Positions 1-10,748 of a DNA stretch of 64,000 nucleotides are shown in pieces (position 1 is the stretch's first letter; the number at the start of each line of letters is the position of its first letter). The stretch is taken from NCBI GenBank assembly GCA_016758965.1, contig JAEPRB010000039.1, positions 124,001 to 188,000 on the forward strand. The letters run 5' to 3'. The position numbers and the translations under genes are program-made. Under the pieces are notes generated by a model, which was given only the letters and a program-made list of their open reading frames with translations, was not told the origin of the DNA and did no database searches. This DNA comes from Circinella minor. Its lineage: Eukaryota > Mucoromycota > Mucoromycetes > Mucorales > Lichtheimiaceae.

Positions 1-1014
1 CTTATTGTCAATGTTTACGACCTACCACATTTACCAGAACATGAATTAGTTCTCACAATTCAACAAATGTTTCAACCCTATGGTCGCATTTTAGATATTA
101 GTCTTTTCCTGTCAGCACCTCACCTTTTTTTTATAGGCCAAGGTTGTGTTACGCTTGATGTTACTGATTCTGATCAAACGTTAGCTACTCATACTTTACA
201 CTTTCCTGGCATTGATCACGACATTCGCGCTTTCTGGAAAGGCTCACCACCTTACTGCCGCATTTGTCATGAAGACACTCATGAAAAGGCTGCTTGCCCT
301 AAGGCTAAAGCTGGTCATTATAAAGCTTGCTCAGCTTGTGGCGGCTATGGTCGCTTTCATTCGGTCTCTTGTTTCCAACAACATAAACAAACCTCGCCTT
401 ACCCCCAACAAACGGGTATTACAACATCCACTGTGGCACCATCTGTTAATACCGCCAAATTAAACATTCAAGGTCCTCTTTTGGATTCAACACCGCCACC
501 ACCACCACCATCGCCATCGCCATCGCCATCGCCAGATATTGATGATGATATTAATCAAGAAAGTGAGGCCGAATACTCCTCACCGTCATCTTCACCTCAC
601 GTCTTACCTCACATTATGGAGATTGATGTAGCTGAATCTCCCTCAGAGTTGGATGGCAACATATCTAATACTGCTGCTATACCTTCTGGTCTTAATTTAG
701 ATGGTTACACAATCCCGCCGACTATAGATAATAATATAAGTATCACTCTCTATGAAACGACCGCTCTTACTAACAATTCTTCTACTACCAGTGAGGTAAC
801 ATTACCCTCTGAGAATATTGCCACGCTTTCCCCCTCTAATTTTATAGGGACCGATTCGACCACCGCACCATCTCAAATAACAGAAAACAACTCGTCCATG
901 TCCATTTTACAGACTGTTAATGTCACTGCTGCTAGACTGCTTGGCTCTACATATAACGAAAGTGGTATTCGCCGTAGCTCCCGACCATCAAAACCTAACC
1001 CCAAATATCAATGA
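1..1014 (+). CDS. LINE ORF1, zinc-knuckle RNA-binding protein (5' partial)
   Basis: The frame is open from base 1, so the ATG at 67 is internal and the true start lies upstream of the window. A region near nt 15-180 (VNVYDLP ... GRILDISLF ... GCVTLDV) has the look of an RRM-like fold, as in many LINE ORF1 proteins; this is tentative. It is followed by a clear CCHC knuckle (C-x2-C-x4-H-x4-C, nt about 257-300) and a second, variant Cys/His cluster (CSAC ... H-SVS-C). The C-terminal 190 residues are Pro/Ser/Thr-rich and acidic, ending in a basic RRSSRPSKP segment. In this family the protein coats the element RNA. The stop overlaps the ORF2 start as ATGA (1011-1014). No internal stop is seen, so ORF1 may still be translatable if the missing 5' part is intact. 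Confidence 0.9.
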   Translation, partial: LIVNVYDLPHLPEHELVLTIQQMFQPYGRILDISLFLSAPHLFFIGQGCVTLDVTDSDQTLATHTLHFPGIDHDIRAFWKGSPPYCRICHEDTHEKAACPKAKAGHYKACSACGGYGRFHSVSCFQQHKQTSPYPQQTGITTSTVAPSVNTAKLNIQGPLLDSTPPPPPPSPSPSPSPDIDDDINQESEAEYSSPSSSPHVLPHIMEIDVAESPSELDGNISNTAAIPSGLNLDGYTIPPTIDNNISITLYETTALTNNSSTTSEVTLPSENIATLSPSNFIGTDSTTAPSQITENNSSMSILQTVNVTAARLLGSTYNESGIRRSSRPSKPNPKYQ

Positions 1015-4000
1015 AAAATATCAACATCAGAATAGGTACACTCAACTGTCGAGGTTTACCTAAGACAGAAGAGCCAGAACGTAGTAAACATTTTATTAGA
1101 TTTCTTCGTTCTCAATCACTTGATATTTTAACCCTACAAGAAACACATGCAGCTGACGAAGATCTCTAATCACGCTTGTTGTATTATAAGAACATTATCT
1201 CTTTATCCCAGATGAAATAAGAAATCATATTTAAAATACAGACGTGAACATAACTCAATTCTAAAAAGGAAACTGAGTAAAATCGCATAACGATGCCCTG
1301 CGCCTCGTCAACTTAAATTAAAGAATAAAAGAGAGTATCATGGCTAAGCCCAATATACTTCAGAACAGTAGCTATAGTAACCTTCTCAATATTAATGACT
1401 AATCCCAAGTACCCAACTTTAATATCAATCCCCTACATCATTCAATTAACCAAGCCCCATAACTCATAGAATAGAAAACATATAAATACGGGTTGTAAAT
1501 ATTATTTTAAAGAAATAACTTTATTTCTAGTTTTCAAATTATTATTAAAGATATATAACAAAGTCTCAAAGGATTTCATACCTTGTCTGTTTTTATTTCC
1601 TACTTTTATTAAAATAACCAAATATCACAACGCTTTCACACACAATTTCAATCATCTTCTTCATTTTGGTCCCAACATGTTGGTATCATTTCACTTAATC
1701 CCGATATTACATTTACCCTCCATTCCATTGACTTGGATGGTCGCGTCCTGCATGTTACTGCTTCACATTCTTCTTTTTCTTTTTCTCCTATTAATATTAT
1801 TGTCATATATGCCCCTGCTCGTTATTATCAGCGAGAACCTTTTTTTACTTCTTTGTCTCAATTGCCTTTTTTTTCTACATCCTCAATTGAACGTAGCATT
1901 CTTTTGGGTGATTTTAATTATCAAATTCTTTCTCGTTCTTCCTCTGGAGTGCCAGACACTTGGAAATCATACCTTTCTTCTTTATGGATAGACTGTATAA
2001 CATCTCCTGGTGCTTGTCCCTCTCCTACTTTTCTTCGCAATTCCTCCCGTTCTTGTCTCGATTATATTTTTATGTCTTCCGATTTGTCTCCTTTTACTTC
2101 CTCCCCTCTCATTGACTTTATTAACCCGTTATGGACTGATCATCATCTAGTTTCTGTAGAGCTTCGCTTAGGACAAGCTCCTCTTGGGCCTGGTCTCTGG
2201 CGTTGTAACCCTACTCTGGCTACTGATAAACAATTTTGTAGTGACTTATCAGCATTTCTCACTAGTGAAATCGCCCTATTCGACACTTCACTCTCTCAGC
2301 AACAAAAATGGGATAAAATTAAACTTATCACTGGCAAATTTGCCCGTAAGTATTCAAGGAAAAAAAGAATGCATAATCAACTTCACCTTCAATCACTACA
2401 AAAAGAACGCCGTCAATATTTATCTTTCAACAATCATATTGACATACAACATGATTCTTATTTAATTTCTCTGGAAGCAGAAATTGCTTCAGTCCAATCC
2501 GATTTTACACATATTAATGCTCTTCGTGCTGGATTACGGTGGCGAGAACATAGTGAAAAATCAGCAGGTTATATCAAACGTTCCATTGAAGTTAGACAAG
2601 CCAAACGCACCATCACTCACCTACGCCACCCTATCAATAACACACTCTGCACCACAGCTTCTTCTATGACCGAAGCTGCTCAATAATACTATCAATCTCT
2701 TTATACTGCTGAGCCTATTGACCTTCAAGCTATAGACCAATTATTAACTAGTGTACCTTCCGATCTTTTGTCACCTGCTACACAAACTTTACTTTTATCT
2801 TCCTTTACTTTAGATCAAATCACCAATAGTGCAAAACGAGCTCCACGAAATAGTAGTCCTGGTAGCGACGGTCTTCCCTATTCTATTCTCTATTTATTAT
2901 TCAACCATCCTTTGATCGGAAGTTTGGCTGTCAATGTATATAATGAGGCACTTCATGCTGGTGTTTTTCCAACTTCGTGGTCTGAAACTCGTCTTTGCCT
3001 ACTACCGAAAAAAGGGGACCTTTCTTTGCTCTCCAACTGGCGGCCAATCTCTTTAATAAATACTGATGCAAAGATTTTTACAAGACTTGTTAATGCCCGT
3101 TTAATTCCCACTGTTCAACCTGTTATTTCTCCCATTCAAACCGGGTTCTTACCTGGAAAATTTATTGGCGATAATGGCTTAACTGCTCGACTCATTATGG
3201 ATTATGCCCACCATCATCGGTTGCCAGGAGTCGGTTTGGTTATCGATCAACAAAAAGCGTACGACTTGGTACATCCTACTTACCTACGCCATGTTCTTCT
3301 GCATGTTGGTCTACCAACTTCACTTGTTCTCTCACTGTGTAATTTGTTTTTTAGTACTTCTATTTCTGTTATGGTCAACGGTTTTCTTAGTACTCCAGTT
3401 CAACAAGGTCGTGGCTTACGTCAAGGAGATCCAATCTCCCCAGTTTTATTTAACCTGGCATTTGATCCATTACTATGAACCATTCTAAATGATTCTCAAT
3501 TCCACGGCTTTTCTATATCTCCTACTCTTGGCTCTTTTCCTACCGTCGCTCCCAGGCCTATCAAAGCTTTAGCTTATGCTGATGATGCATTGTTTTTTCT
3601 TACTCATCCAAATGATTTCCACCGGTTACAAGAATTCCTCTCTCTCTATAGCCAAGCGTCTAATGCCAAGGTAAATTATCACAAGACCGAAGCTATATCT
3701 CTATCAGGTGCAAGCCAACCAGAATGGCAAGCGTTGCTCCAATCAGCTGGAATTACAGCTTGGCATGATTACCGTTCTCTCTCTGCCATACGATATCTTG
3801 GATACCCTCTGGCTTCTACCAATTCTCAATTAAACGCCTTTTTGGATGGCCTACTAGTTAAACTTCGGACTGCATGTGATATACATCTTCAACGTGGTTT
3901 ATCTATTCAAGGTCGCACTACTGTTATCAACACTCTGATTATGTCGAAAATCTGGCATGTCTTACGAGTTACTCCAGTCCCCAAACATTTTCATCAACGT

Positions 4001-5278
4001 ATTCGTAGCTTAGTTACTAAATTCCTTATGCATAGAATGTTTCCCCCTGTTAAATATGATATACTCACACTTCCCAAATCTATAGGTGGTTTAGGACTTT
4101 TGGATTCAAGTTTACAACAACAAGCAATGCAAATTCGATGGCTTTCTTCTTTATTTTCTACATCTTTCTCTCCATCCTTTCTTTCTTGCTTTCTTTCAAA
4201 TTTTTTGACTACCACTTCAAATTGTATTCATCCTCTTCTCCCCCTGCTTTTTCCTTCTTTACGTTCTTCCACCTTTAGATCAATTACCACTTTAGCTCCA
4301 TTGTTTTCAGCCATTGATCATCTTACACCTCTCCCCTTAACTTCTGATCCATCTCTGGCTACCTGCCTTTCTCTTCCTTTGTCATTTGTCATTCAAATTT
4401 CTGACTCTTCTAATTTTACCCCTAAACAACAATTATCCAAATTAATTGTGTCAGATGCATACCTTTTAGATCCTCAAACCAACCATTTGCGTCGACGTAC
4501 TCGCATGGAACTCCATACTGGACGAACTACCATCATTCAACTGTTTCGAGCTCTTGATTCTGGTGCTGTTTTGATTGCTGATTTTCTCGCTCGTGCACTC
4601 TTACCAGGTGCACCTATATTAGAATCCCCTGAATTTTATATTGGTCTTATTGATTTACAACCATTTTATTACCGATATAATATACACGACATTCCCTTGC
4701 ACCTCAGTAGCACCCGTGCCTACCGTTCTACTCGTCATCAACCTGCCATCACCGCTGCTATCGAAGATTCTACTTATCCTTCTCTCACTACCTCAAAATG
4801 GACTTTCTTTTGGAAATCTCGTATCTCACCTGTCGCCCGTACCATTTGGTGGCGTGCATTACATGGTAAATTATCTTGCCGCACTAACCTACACCATATA
4901 TTGCCAGCTCGCTTTGATAGTCCATTGTGTGTACTTGGTGATCTTGCTTTAGATACTGGTAATCACTTCTTGTTCTCCTGCCCATACAAATGGCACATAT
5001 GGCAACAAGTTCTGCAAGATTGTACCCTTTCCACTATTACACAGGCAACTATTTTCGATGCCCTTTTTAATCTTTCTATGCCATCATGGAATTTATCTCA
5101 CTCACCTCTCTCGCCAATGCAATTGATTGCCGGCGTTCTCGTTGGTGTTTGGAAAGCCCACTGGCTACACGTTTTTTCTGCTGTTCCATTTTTATCTAAC
5201 AACATCATTGATTCTACCCACAAACTATTCATTAATTTTCGACAAGAAGAGACCCTTTTTCAACATAAACCTCCATAA
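1011..5278 (+). pseudogene. LINE ORF2, endonuclease-reverse transcriptase, disrupted
   Basis: The frame starts at the ATG of the ATGA overlap. Endonuclease motifs: TLNCRGL and LTLQETH (nt 1011-1166), then, past an insertion, GDFNY, a C-LDYIF motif and TDHHLV. Reverse transcriptase: LLPKKGD and WRPISL, the A motif IDQQKAYD, the B motif GLRQGDPISP, and YADD at 3575-3586. A zf-RVT-like C-terminal stretch (CVLG ... GNHFLFSC, near nt 4926-4981) has Gly where a second Cys of a CxxC pair is expected. Lesions are the insertion about 1167-1627, TAA at 2684-2686 (most simply from CAA) and TGA at 3476-3478 (from CGA or TGG). On both sides of each stop the frame is the same, so no indel accompanies them. 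The ORF ends TAA at 5278. The element cannot move by itself but could have been active until recently. Confidence 0.93.
1167..1627. other. Foreign insertion inside LINE ORF2
   Basis: Reading stops directly after residue 52 of ORF2 (DEDL, stop at 1167-1169). Endonuclease sequence resumes at 1628 (QRFHTQF) in a frame offset that fits about 461 extra bases. The inserted stretch is AT-rich with no coding frame. No terminal inverted repeats and no clear target duplication were found by eye, so its origin is unknown. Edges are uncertain by a few bases. Confidence 0.7.
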
Positions 5279-5294
5279 TATTAGAAATAGTATC

Positions 5295-5295
<1 letters not shown>

Positions 5296-5326
<31 letters not shown>
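5296..5326 (+). repeat. LINE 3' poly-A tail
   Basis: Thirty-one consecutive A residues 17 nt after the ORF2 stop mark the 3' end of the retrotransposon. Confidence 0.93.
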
Positions 5327-5327
<1 letters not shown>

Positions 5328-6029
5328 AGTTACATAGATTATCTTTTTGATTATACCCATCTTTCCTTTCACCTCTCACATTCCTTCTTTATTCCTTCTT
5401 TATCACGTACCTAGAATCCATTGCTTGTATTTGTCTTGTTCTGTCTGTCCAACCATTGTTACTTAATATTTGAATGGCCGTCAATAAATTCACCACACAA
5501 AGTGGGTATCTTAAAAAAAAAAATAAGGACTTTCTGGTGATTTTTAGCGAAGTCCTGATTCATGCAACCACATCTACAAAAGCAACGAAGACTTAAAAGC
5601 CGCACGACTAAAGTGAATGAGGCAGCGAAAGCCAATAAAAAAAAAGTTATTGGTGTCATGGACTGCATCAATAGTGTCATAATGGAATATAAATTTAATA
5701 ATAAAAAGACGTGGGAGAAAAAACAGAAGGAAGAAATCCTAATGCCAGGAGAAAATCTAATGGAACAAAAGCATTATCTAATGGAGTTCATGATTGCGTG
5801 TGTGGAGATGAAAATTCTACTTATGTTAGTGCTACCAAGAACATTGTTAACAACCGGACCATTAATAATGAATTTACCATTAGTCGAACTACTGCCATTG
5901 AATCCAGTGCTATGGAATCGAGTTTATTTGAAGTGATAAGTAAGTCTTCGAAAGTGTTAACTGTAGCTGCAATAGAATTTAGTATTAACAGATCCAAATT
6001 CTATTATAGCACTACAAACATTTACAGAT

Positions 6030-6061
<32 letters not shown>

Positions 6062-6763
6062 CAATAATAATCTCCTTGAAGACAATCATAAAAACATTTA
6101 AATATATGTACCATTTGTGACACCTTTGAGTGTAAAGGGAACAAAAAAGTAAAATACAACACTCTCTGTGGCAAAATGGATGTCGAACAATAATATTTAG
6201 TTACTTCAACAATATAATTTGGTCAAATATTATATTTACAGTAAGTATGACAAATAGCTAGTTATTAGTTATAAGTTCCAACCCATATATAAAATACAAC
6301 AATAGAATAATCTCCATTTCGCTTCGCTACTAGGGTCATTTCCTAATTGAGAACAATTAATTTTTTTTGCCTCATACATGTTATCCCGGCCCATAAACGA
6401 GACTGACACATAAATGGAGTTTATTATGGAGAAAGTTAGTTGTATTATTCTTTTTTATACTTCTTTTATACTTTATTTTTATAACGTATTCTAATTATAT
6501 ATTCTATTGTTTTTATTTATCTATTTAAAAAGAAGAAATAACATACTAATGTCAACATTAACAGGCAAAAATAATATTTATTAAATTATAGCATTGGTGA
6601 ATCTACTGTACCAAGACAAAAATCAAAGTTTTTTTATGAAGATTCAGAACATTTTTTTCTAGAAAAATAACCATAGAGTCGCGTTGCAAGTTAGTACCGT
6701 AATTTAATATCTTCATTACCATTCCGGAGGATCTTTATAGGTTTAAAAGCAATTAACAGACAA
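5327..6763. other. Non-coding or decayed sequence downstream of the LINE
   Basis: Open stretches near 5560-6030 in two frames overlap without recognisable motifs and look like chance or old repeat remains. The stretch ends in a GCA/CAG trinucleotide run. The remainder to 6763 is AT-rich with no supported gene. Confidence 0.5.
6031..6058 (+). repeat. CAG/GCA trinucleotide repeat
   Basis: About nine uninterrupted GCA units followed by related CAACAGCAATAA sequence. It is just past the end of a weak open frame and is not placed in a supported gene. Confidence 0.85.
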
Positions 6764-7516
6764 GATGATGGCTTTGTTTATCCGATTTGCAACAAGGTCA
6801 CTAAAACCACACGCTCTTTTATAAATCATCTCAAAACACCAATTGAAAGATGTCACGAATAATTATGATATTGATAAACCTGAATATCAAAGTGAAATTG
6901 ATGCAGAACAGAATGCTGAACCTCAAATACAACATGAAATTGATGCAGAACAGAATGTTGAATCTGAGGCACCTTCAACAATGAACACTTCACGCCTCGC
7001 CAGATCATCAAGATCATTACAGAACAAATCGATCAACACATCACAATACAGACATATCGAGGAGGAGAACAGCCTGGTGCAGAAAAGTAATTTTGGTTTC
7101 TTCTCACCTTTTTCTTTATCTTTATCTTTATCTTGTTTCTTTTATCTTGTTTCTCTCTCAATTTATTCTCATTCATTCATTCTTTCTTTCATATAACCAC
7201 TACACGACAGGCTTCACCATTTTCTTATTTTTCTTTAATTAATAAATCACCGCAGACTCACGTGATGCATATTGTCCCAAAACCTTTATCATTGACATTA
7301 AAACCTCCAAAAAAAAGACGACGATTGACACAACGTGAAGTTGTCTTATTAACAAGTGAATCATTCATCACCGAGAAGAACAAGCAAGATGATCAGATGA
7401 TGCTATACAAATTACGTCGATACGTTCCACTGATCTATGAAAGTGACGAAATGCAATATGATTTGTTGACATCGGCATCCACTGCCTCCAATTTAGAATT
7501 TACTATCAAAGAATGA
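6764..7516 (+). pseudogene. Frameshifted zinc-finger-like gene remnant with acidic repeats
   Basis: From 6764 one frame reads a C2H2-like segment (VYPICNKVTKTT ... FINHLK ... RCHE) and stops at 6853-6855. A one-base shift continues into an acidic region in which a unit beginning EIDAEQN occurs twice (nt about 6893-6970). A possible intron follows: GTAATT at 7088, ending at CACGACAG, 7210. It leads to an exon-like frame with the basic motif KPPKKRRRLTQRE and the stop at 7516. Zinc finger plus acidic linker is common in transposon-derived proteins, but no transposase domain is seen. Treated as a broken gene; family unknown. Confidence 0.4.
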
Positions 7517-7950
7517 AACGATTGGGAGTTGGTCCAGCCCTGTTTGTTCCTTCTTGACATTTATATAACAGTCGATCCTCAAGCATATAATGTGTGACAT
7601 CTAATCCATATGAAAGTTTATCCCATAGGTCCTTGATGAATTCATTTTTATCATATTTATCCTTGACTTGTTCTTCAATCGCACCTCACATTTGTAGTCG
7701 ATGTATGGCTTGTAGTTCTTTAATTGCTTCTGGATGAAATGGTATATCAGGTACACGGTTACTCAGTGTATCTGGACCATGATTCTTGTAACGCGGTATT
7801 TATAATGAACATTATAAGTAAAGTTCATAAATAACTCTAACCAATTGTATTTGCCGTTTATTTAGATTTGTATTTGTCTTGAGTAATGATAGTGCTCGAT
7901 TGTCAGTGAATACGATGAAACGTTTCATGTCAAGATGATGACGCCATTTT
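7517..7950 (-). mobile_element. Ty3/gypsy pol remnant (RNase H to connection domain)
   Basis: On the minus strand the segment about 7830-7950 reads KWRHHLDMKRFIVFTDNRAL followed by a NLNKRQIQ stretch. This matches the end of the RNase H domain of Ty3/gypsy elements (family pattern W-x-H-Y-L ... F-x-V-x-T-D-H-x-x-L ... L-x-x-R-Q-x-R-W). After a frame change, 7517-7780 reads NHGPDTLSNRVPDIP, equivalent to the usual N-x-x-A-D-x-L-S-R-x-P motif that precedes integrase, then a linker containing DRLLYK. There is one internal stop and at least one frameshift. No LTR was found nearby, so this is an isolated fragment. It lies antisense to the decayed zinc-finger-like gene. Confidence 0.72.
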
Positions 7951-9063
7951 CCTAAGCTGAAGAATCAATACCACAGTTGACTTCAACTGAAACTGACCCA
8001 GGTTATTTTATCCAAGAATTAAAAAACAAATGGTAATAAATGAATATTTTATTTGAAGTTGGATAGAATCATTAACCGTGTTTTTTTCTATTATCAAACA
8101 TGGCTTTTTTAGTTCTAGTAAAGCTTTAAAAACTATGGTAGACGCCAACCACGAAGAAATTACAAAAGAAACAGTATTCTTGCTGACTGAAGATTGGCTC
8201 AAATATCCACAACTGCGTTTATTTTTGTCACAACTTTTAGCGGGTGCGATCTTGATTGATGGAACGTCTGCGATCGTAATCAACTCCATCGAACCGTGTT
8301 GCCGAGATGTTTTATATGCTCATCATGAACGGCGACTGTTTGGTTCTGCATCATCTTACCCTAATAAAGAGGAAAGGCGAAAGATTTATCCGATCTGATT
8401 ACAGAACAAGAGCATGACTCTAATAAAGAGGGCCGCTATGGATACTTGTCAATCTACCTCTTCCAACACTAGATGGTGTCAAATTGATAATTGTTTCACG
8501 AACATGCTCTTTCTTAATTAAATCAAGCATTCGATTGGATGGACAGCAACCAAAAGTGGTGCCATCCTGCAGACGTGCCATCTGTAGTAATGAAAAGTAG
8601 TTGTAAATTGTGGCTATGAAATTTGGTATAGCACTAATTCTTCCCTTTGATGCTTCCGAGCATTTATATAAATTCACACACACTTAACAATAAACACCGG
8701 ACTCTTTTCCCCTTTTCATCTTTTTCATCTATTGGCTCGGATTAGTCAAGTCGTGTCTCAAGTTTTGCTTTTTTCAAGTATTTTGTATGTGAAGGAACAA
8801 GCGAGTCCGTTTGGTCAAGTATTTATTATGGTTTATTAATTAGTCTTATCATTACATAGTTTTTTGATTCATCCTACTATTTTGTATCGCTGGTTTTCAG
8901 TTGTCTTTACTTCTTTGAGTTGTTGTATCTCTGCTAGTGCAGTCGTTTATATCTCTATCCTCCTATATTTTATTAATATGGATCAGTCATTTTCTTATTT
9001 CTCATATGTTGTATCCCCATATTTAATATCTTGTATCTCATTCTCTATTGTTATTGGTTTAGT
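7951..9063. other. Decayed repeat region, no supported gene
   Basis: Open frames at 8078-8398 (+), 8420-8683 (-) and 8864-9067 (+) show no recognisable domain. Overlapping antisense frames and the neighbouring gypsy fragment suggest old transposon debris. 8864-9067 would be a short hydrophobic peptide, probably chance. Confidence 0.35.
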
Positions 9064-10748
9064 GTAACAGTCTATTTCTTAAAAATTTACAATACATCCC
9101 CCATGACTGTGCTTAATTTGACTCCGCTGACTTCGGTTATGCCTTACTATCCTGTCGATTTCAATAACTACCTATTGATACTTGATAATATGATATAAGG
9201 ATTTCTATAGCTAATGTTATTCTAATTTATCAAGAAACTAATAATGAGTATCTTTTTACTTAAACCATTTTTATCTATGTAAGTAATACTTTTGGTTAAT
9301 GGAAGTACCATAAATAACACACGCATAATTGTTTATGCTACCTTATTATATTGCTACGATTCCAAATATTATGATTGGGAAATAGCTTTTCTTAAAATGC
9401 ACATATTGTCTTCTTCATCTTTTTTTTAATAGTTATTGTGCATATTTTATGGTTTTTTACTACTAATATTTATATTATTTTTACTTTTTCTTTAGTAAAA
9501 AGATATAATCAACTTTCGCGTTATTAATTTCGTACTCTACTAATATATGTAATATAAATGTACGATATTTTTATTTTCAATTTGTCATGTGCTTTTAGTA
9601 AGTAGAACACGTCAACTCATCATCATTATACTACTGAACTCAAAAAGAAAAATTATTCAAAACAAATCAAAAGCGCCGTCATTATATGTTGGGAAAATAT
9701 TATTTATGCAAAGGCACAACTTTCAGGGCAGGGTAGTAAGGCACGACCAAACATAGCGGAATAAGATAAACACAGTCATGGGGGGACGGCACGACTTTTA
9801 CTATCTGCCACGCCAAAATGAAAAAAAAAGCCCCGCTAATCATTAGGGAAAATCCTGTAACATTAAATGGATAAGCTAGCTTTTCACATCACTCTTGTCT
9901 ATCAATTTACAAGTTGCTATCGTACTATAAATATTGATAAGATACCAATTTATTTTGTATAATATGTGAAAAAGAAAAAATAGCAAATTATATCATAACA
10001 ACTTGTATTGTTGAAATTCTTGAAAAAAAAATCAAGTTGTTTTTTTGACATTCACACGCGTGTGTGTGGCGCTCGCCCTTATACGTATACTCGGACCATC
10101 TTTTTTTGTTGAGTTGTACACCTGTCATTTTCCTTATATAGCTCATGACACGACTATCCAAAAAATGATAGGTTTTTAAGTTTAGGTGTTGCTCACATTA
10201 TGTTGTGCCATGCAATAATCCGTGTTTCCTTTTTTTAAACAAATTATATTGAAGTTAATGGAACACGGGGAATAATCGTAAATGTTGAAGTTGATAAACT
10301 GTTATATACGTGACTTGCATGGTAGAAATTAAACAATTATTGTTGAATAATTTTTTTCGTCTGTGTATTACAACAAATAAAAATAATAATAAAAAAGAAT
10401 ATTTGTAAAAAAAAATATTATGATTAAAAAAGTGTTTAAATGAAAACGAGACAATGAAAGAGCGAAAACAAGGTATCAAGGGGTATATCTTTTACTATAT
10501 TATATGTATATCAACGCCCAGCGAAGAGATAATGTATGATTTTTTGCGTGTATAATATGTGTATATGGTGTAAATAAAAAACGATTGAAAGAGAAAAAAA
10601 TTAATAAAGTAATAATGTGTGTGTAGATACCATGCCAGATGTTATATCTTCCATCAATATAAAGACCTGCCTTTGGACTTTTTCTCCCTGTTGTTAAATA
10701 TATGTTATTATTCTCTCTCAATTGTTTCTTTCATTAATGATAGCCTTG
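9064..10748. other. Intergenic, AT-rich, with one dispersed-repeat copy
   Basis: No coding frame is supported. At 9778-9860 it carries a stretch similar to 62340-62412, listed separately. Otherwise long A/T tracts only. Confidence 0.6.
9778..9860 (+). repeat. Dispersed repeat, copy 1
   Basis: Begins ATGGGGGGACGGCACGACTT and ends near TCCTGTAAC. The segment 62340-62412 begins ATGGGGGGACTACACGATTT and ends near CCTTGTAAC, at about the same length and in the same orientation. The shared ends and spacing suggest two diverged copies of one transposon end or small element. Confidence 0.45.

Larger units (their letters stand above)
1..5326 (+). mobile_element. Non-LTR (LINE, L1-like) retrotransposon, 5' end outside window
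   Basis: Two consecutive frames and a 31-nt A-tail define a LINE. ORF1 encodes a nucleic-acid-binding protein with zinc knuckles. ORF2 encodes an APE-type endonuclease, a reverse transcriptase with a YADD centre, and a C-terminal Cys/His segment. The 3' UTR is only about 17 nt. The copy is dead: ORF2 has one insertion (about 1167-1627) and two in-frame stops (2684-2686 and 3476-3478), with the frame otherwise kept. Few lesions over 5 kb suggest a fairly recent insertion. The 5' target-site duplicate is beyond the window edge, so the duplication cannot be checked. Confidence 0.95.

Noticed and set aside
8078..8398. 106-residue plus-strand frame near the gypsy fragment
   Set aside because: Composition is plausible, but no family was recognised, it has no good start context, and the antisense frame is equally open; kept only as repeat debris.
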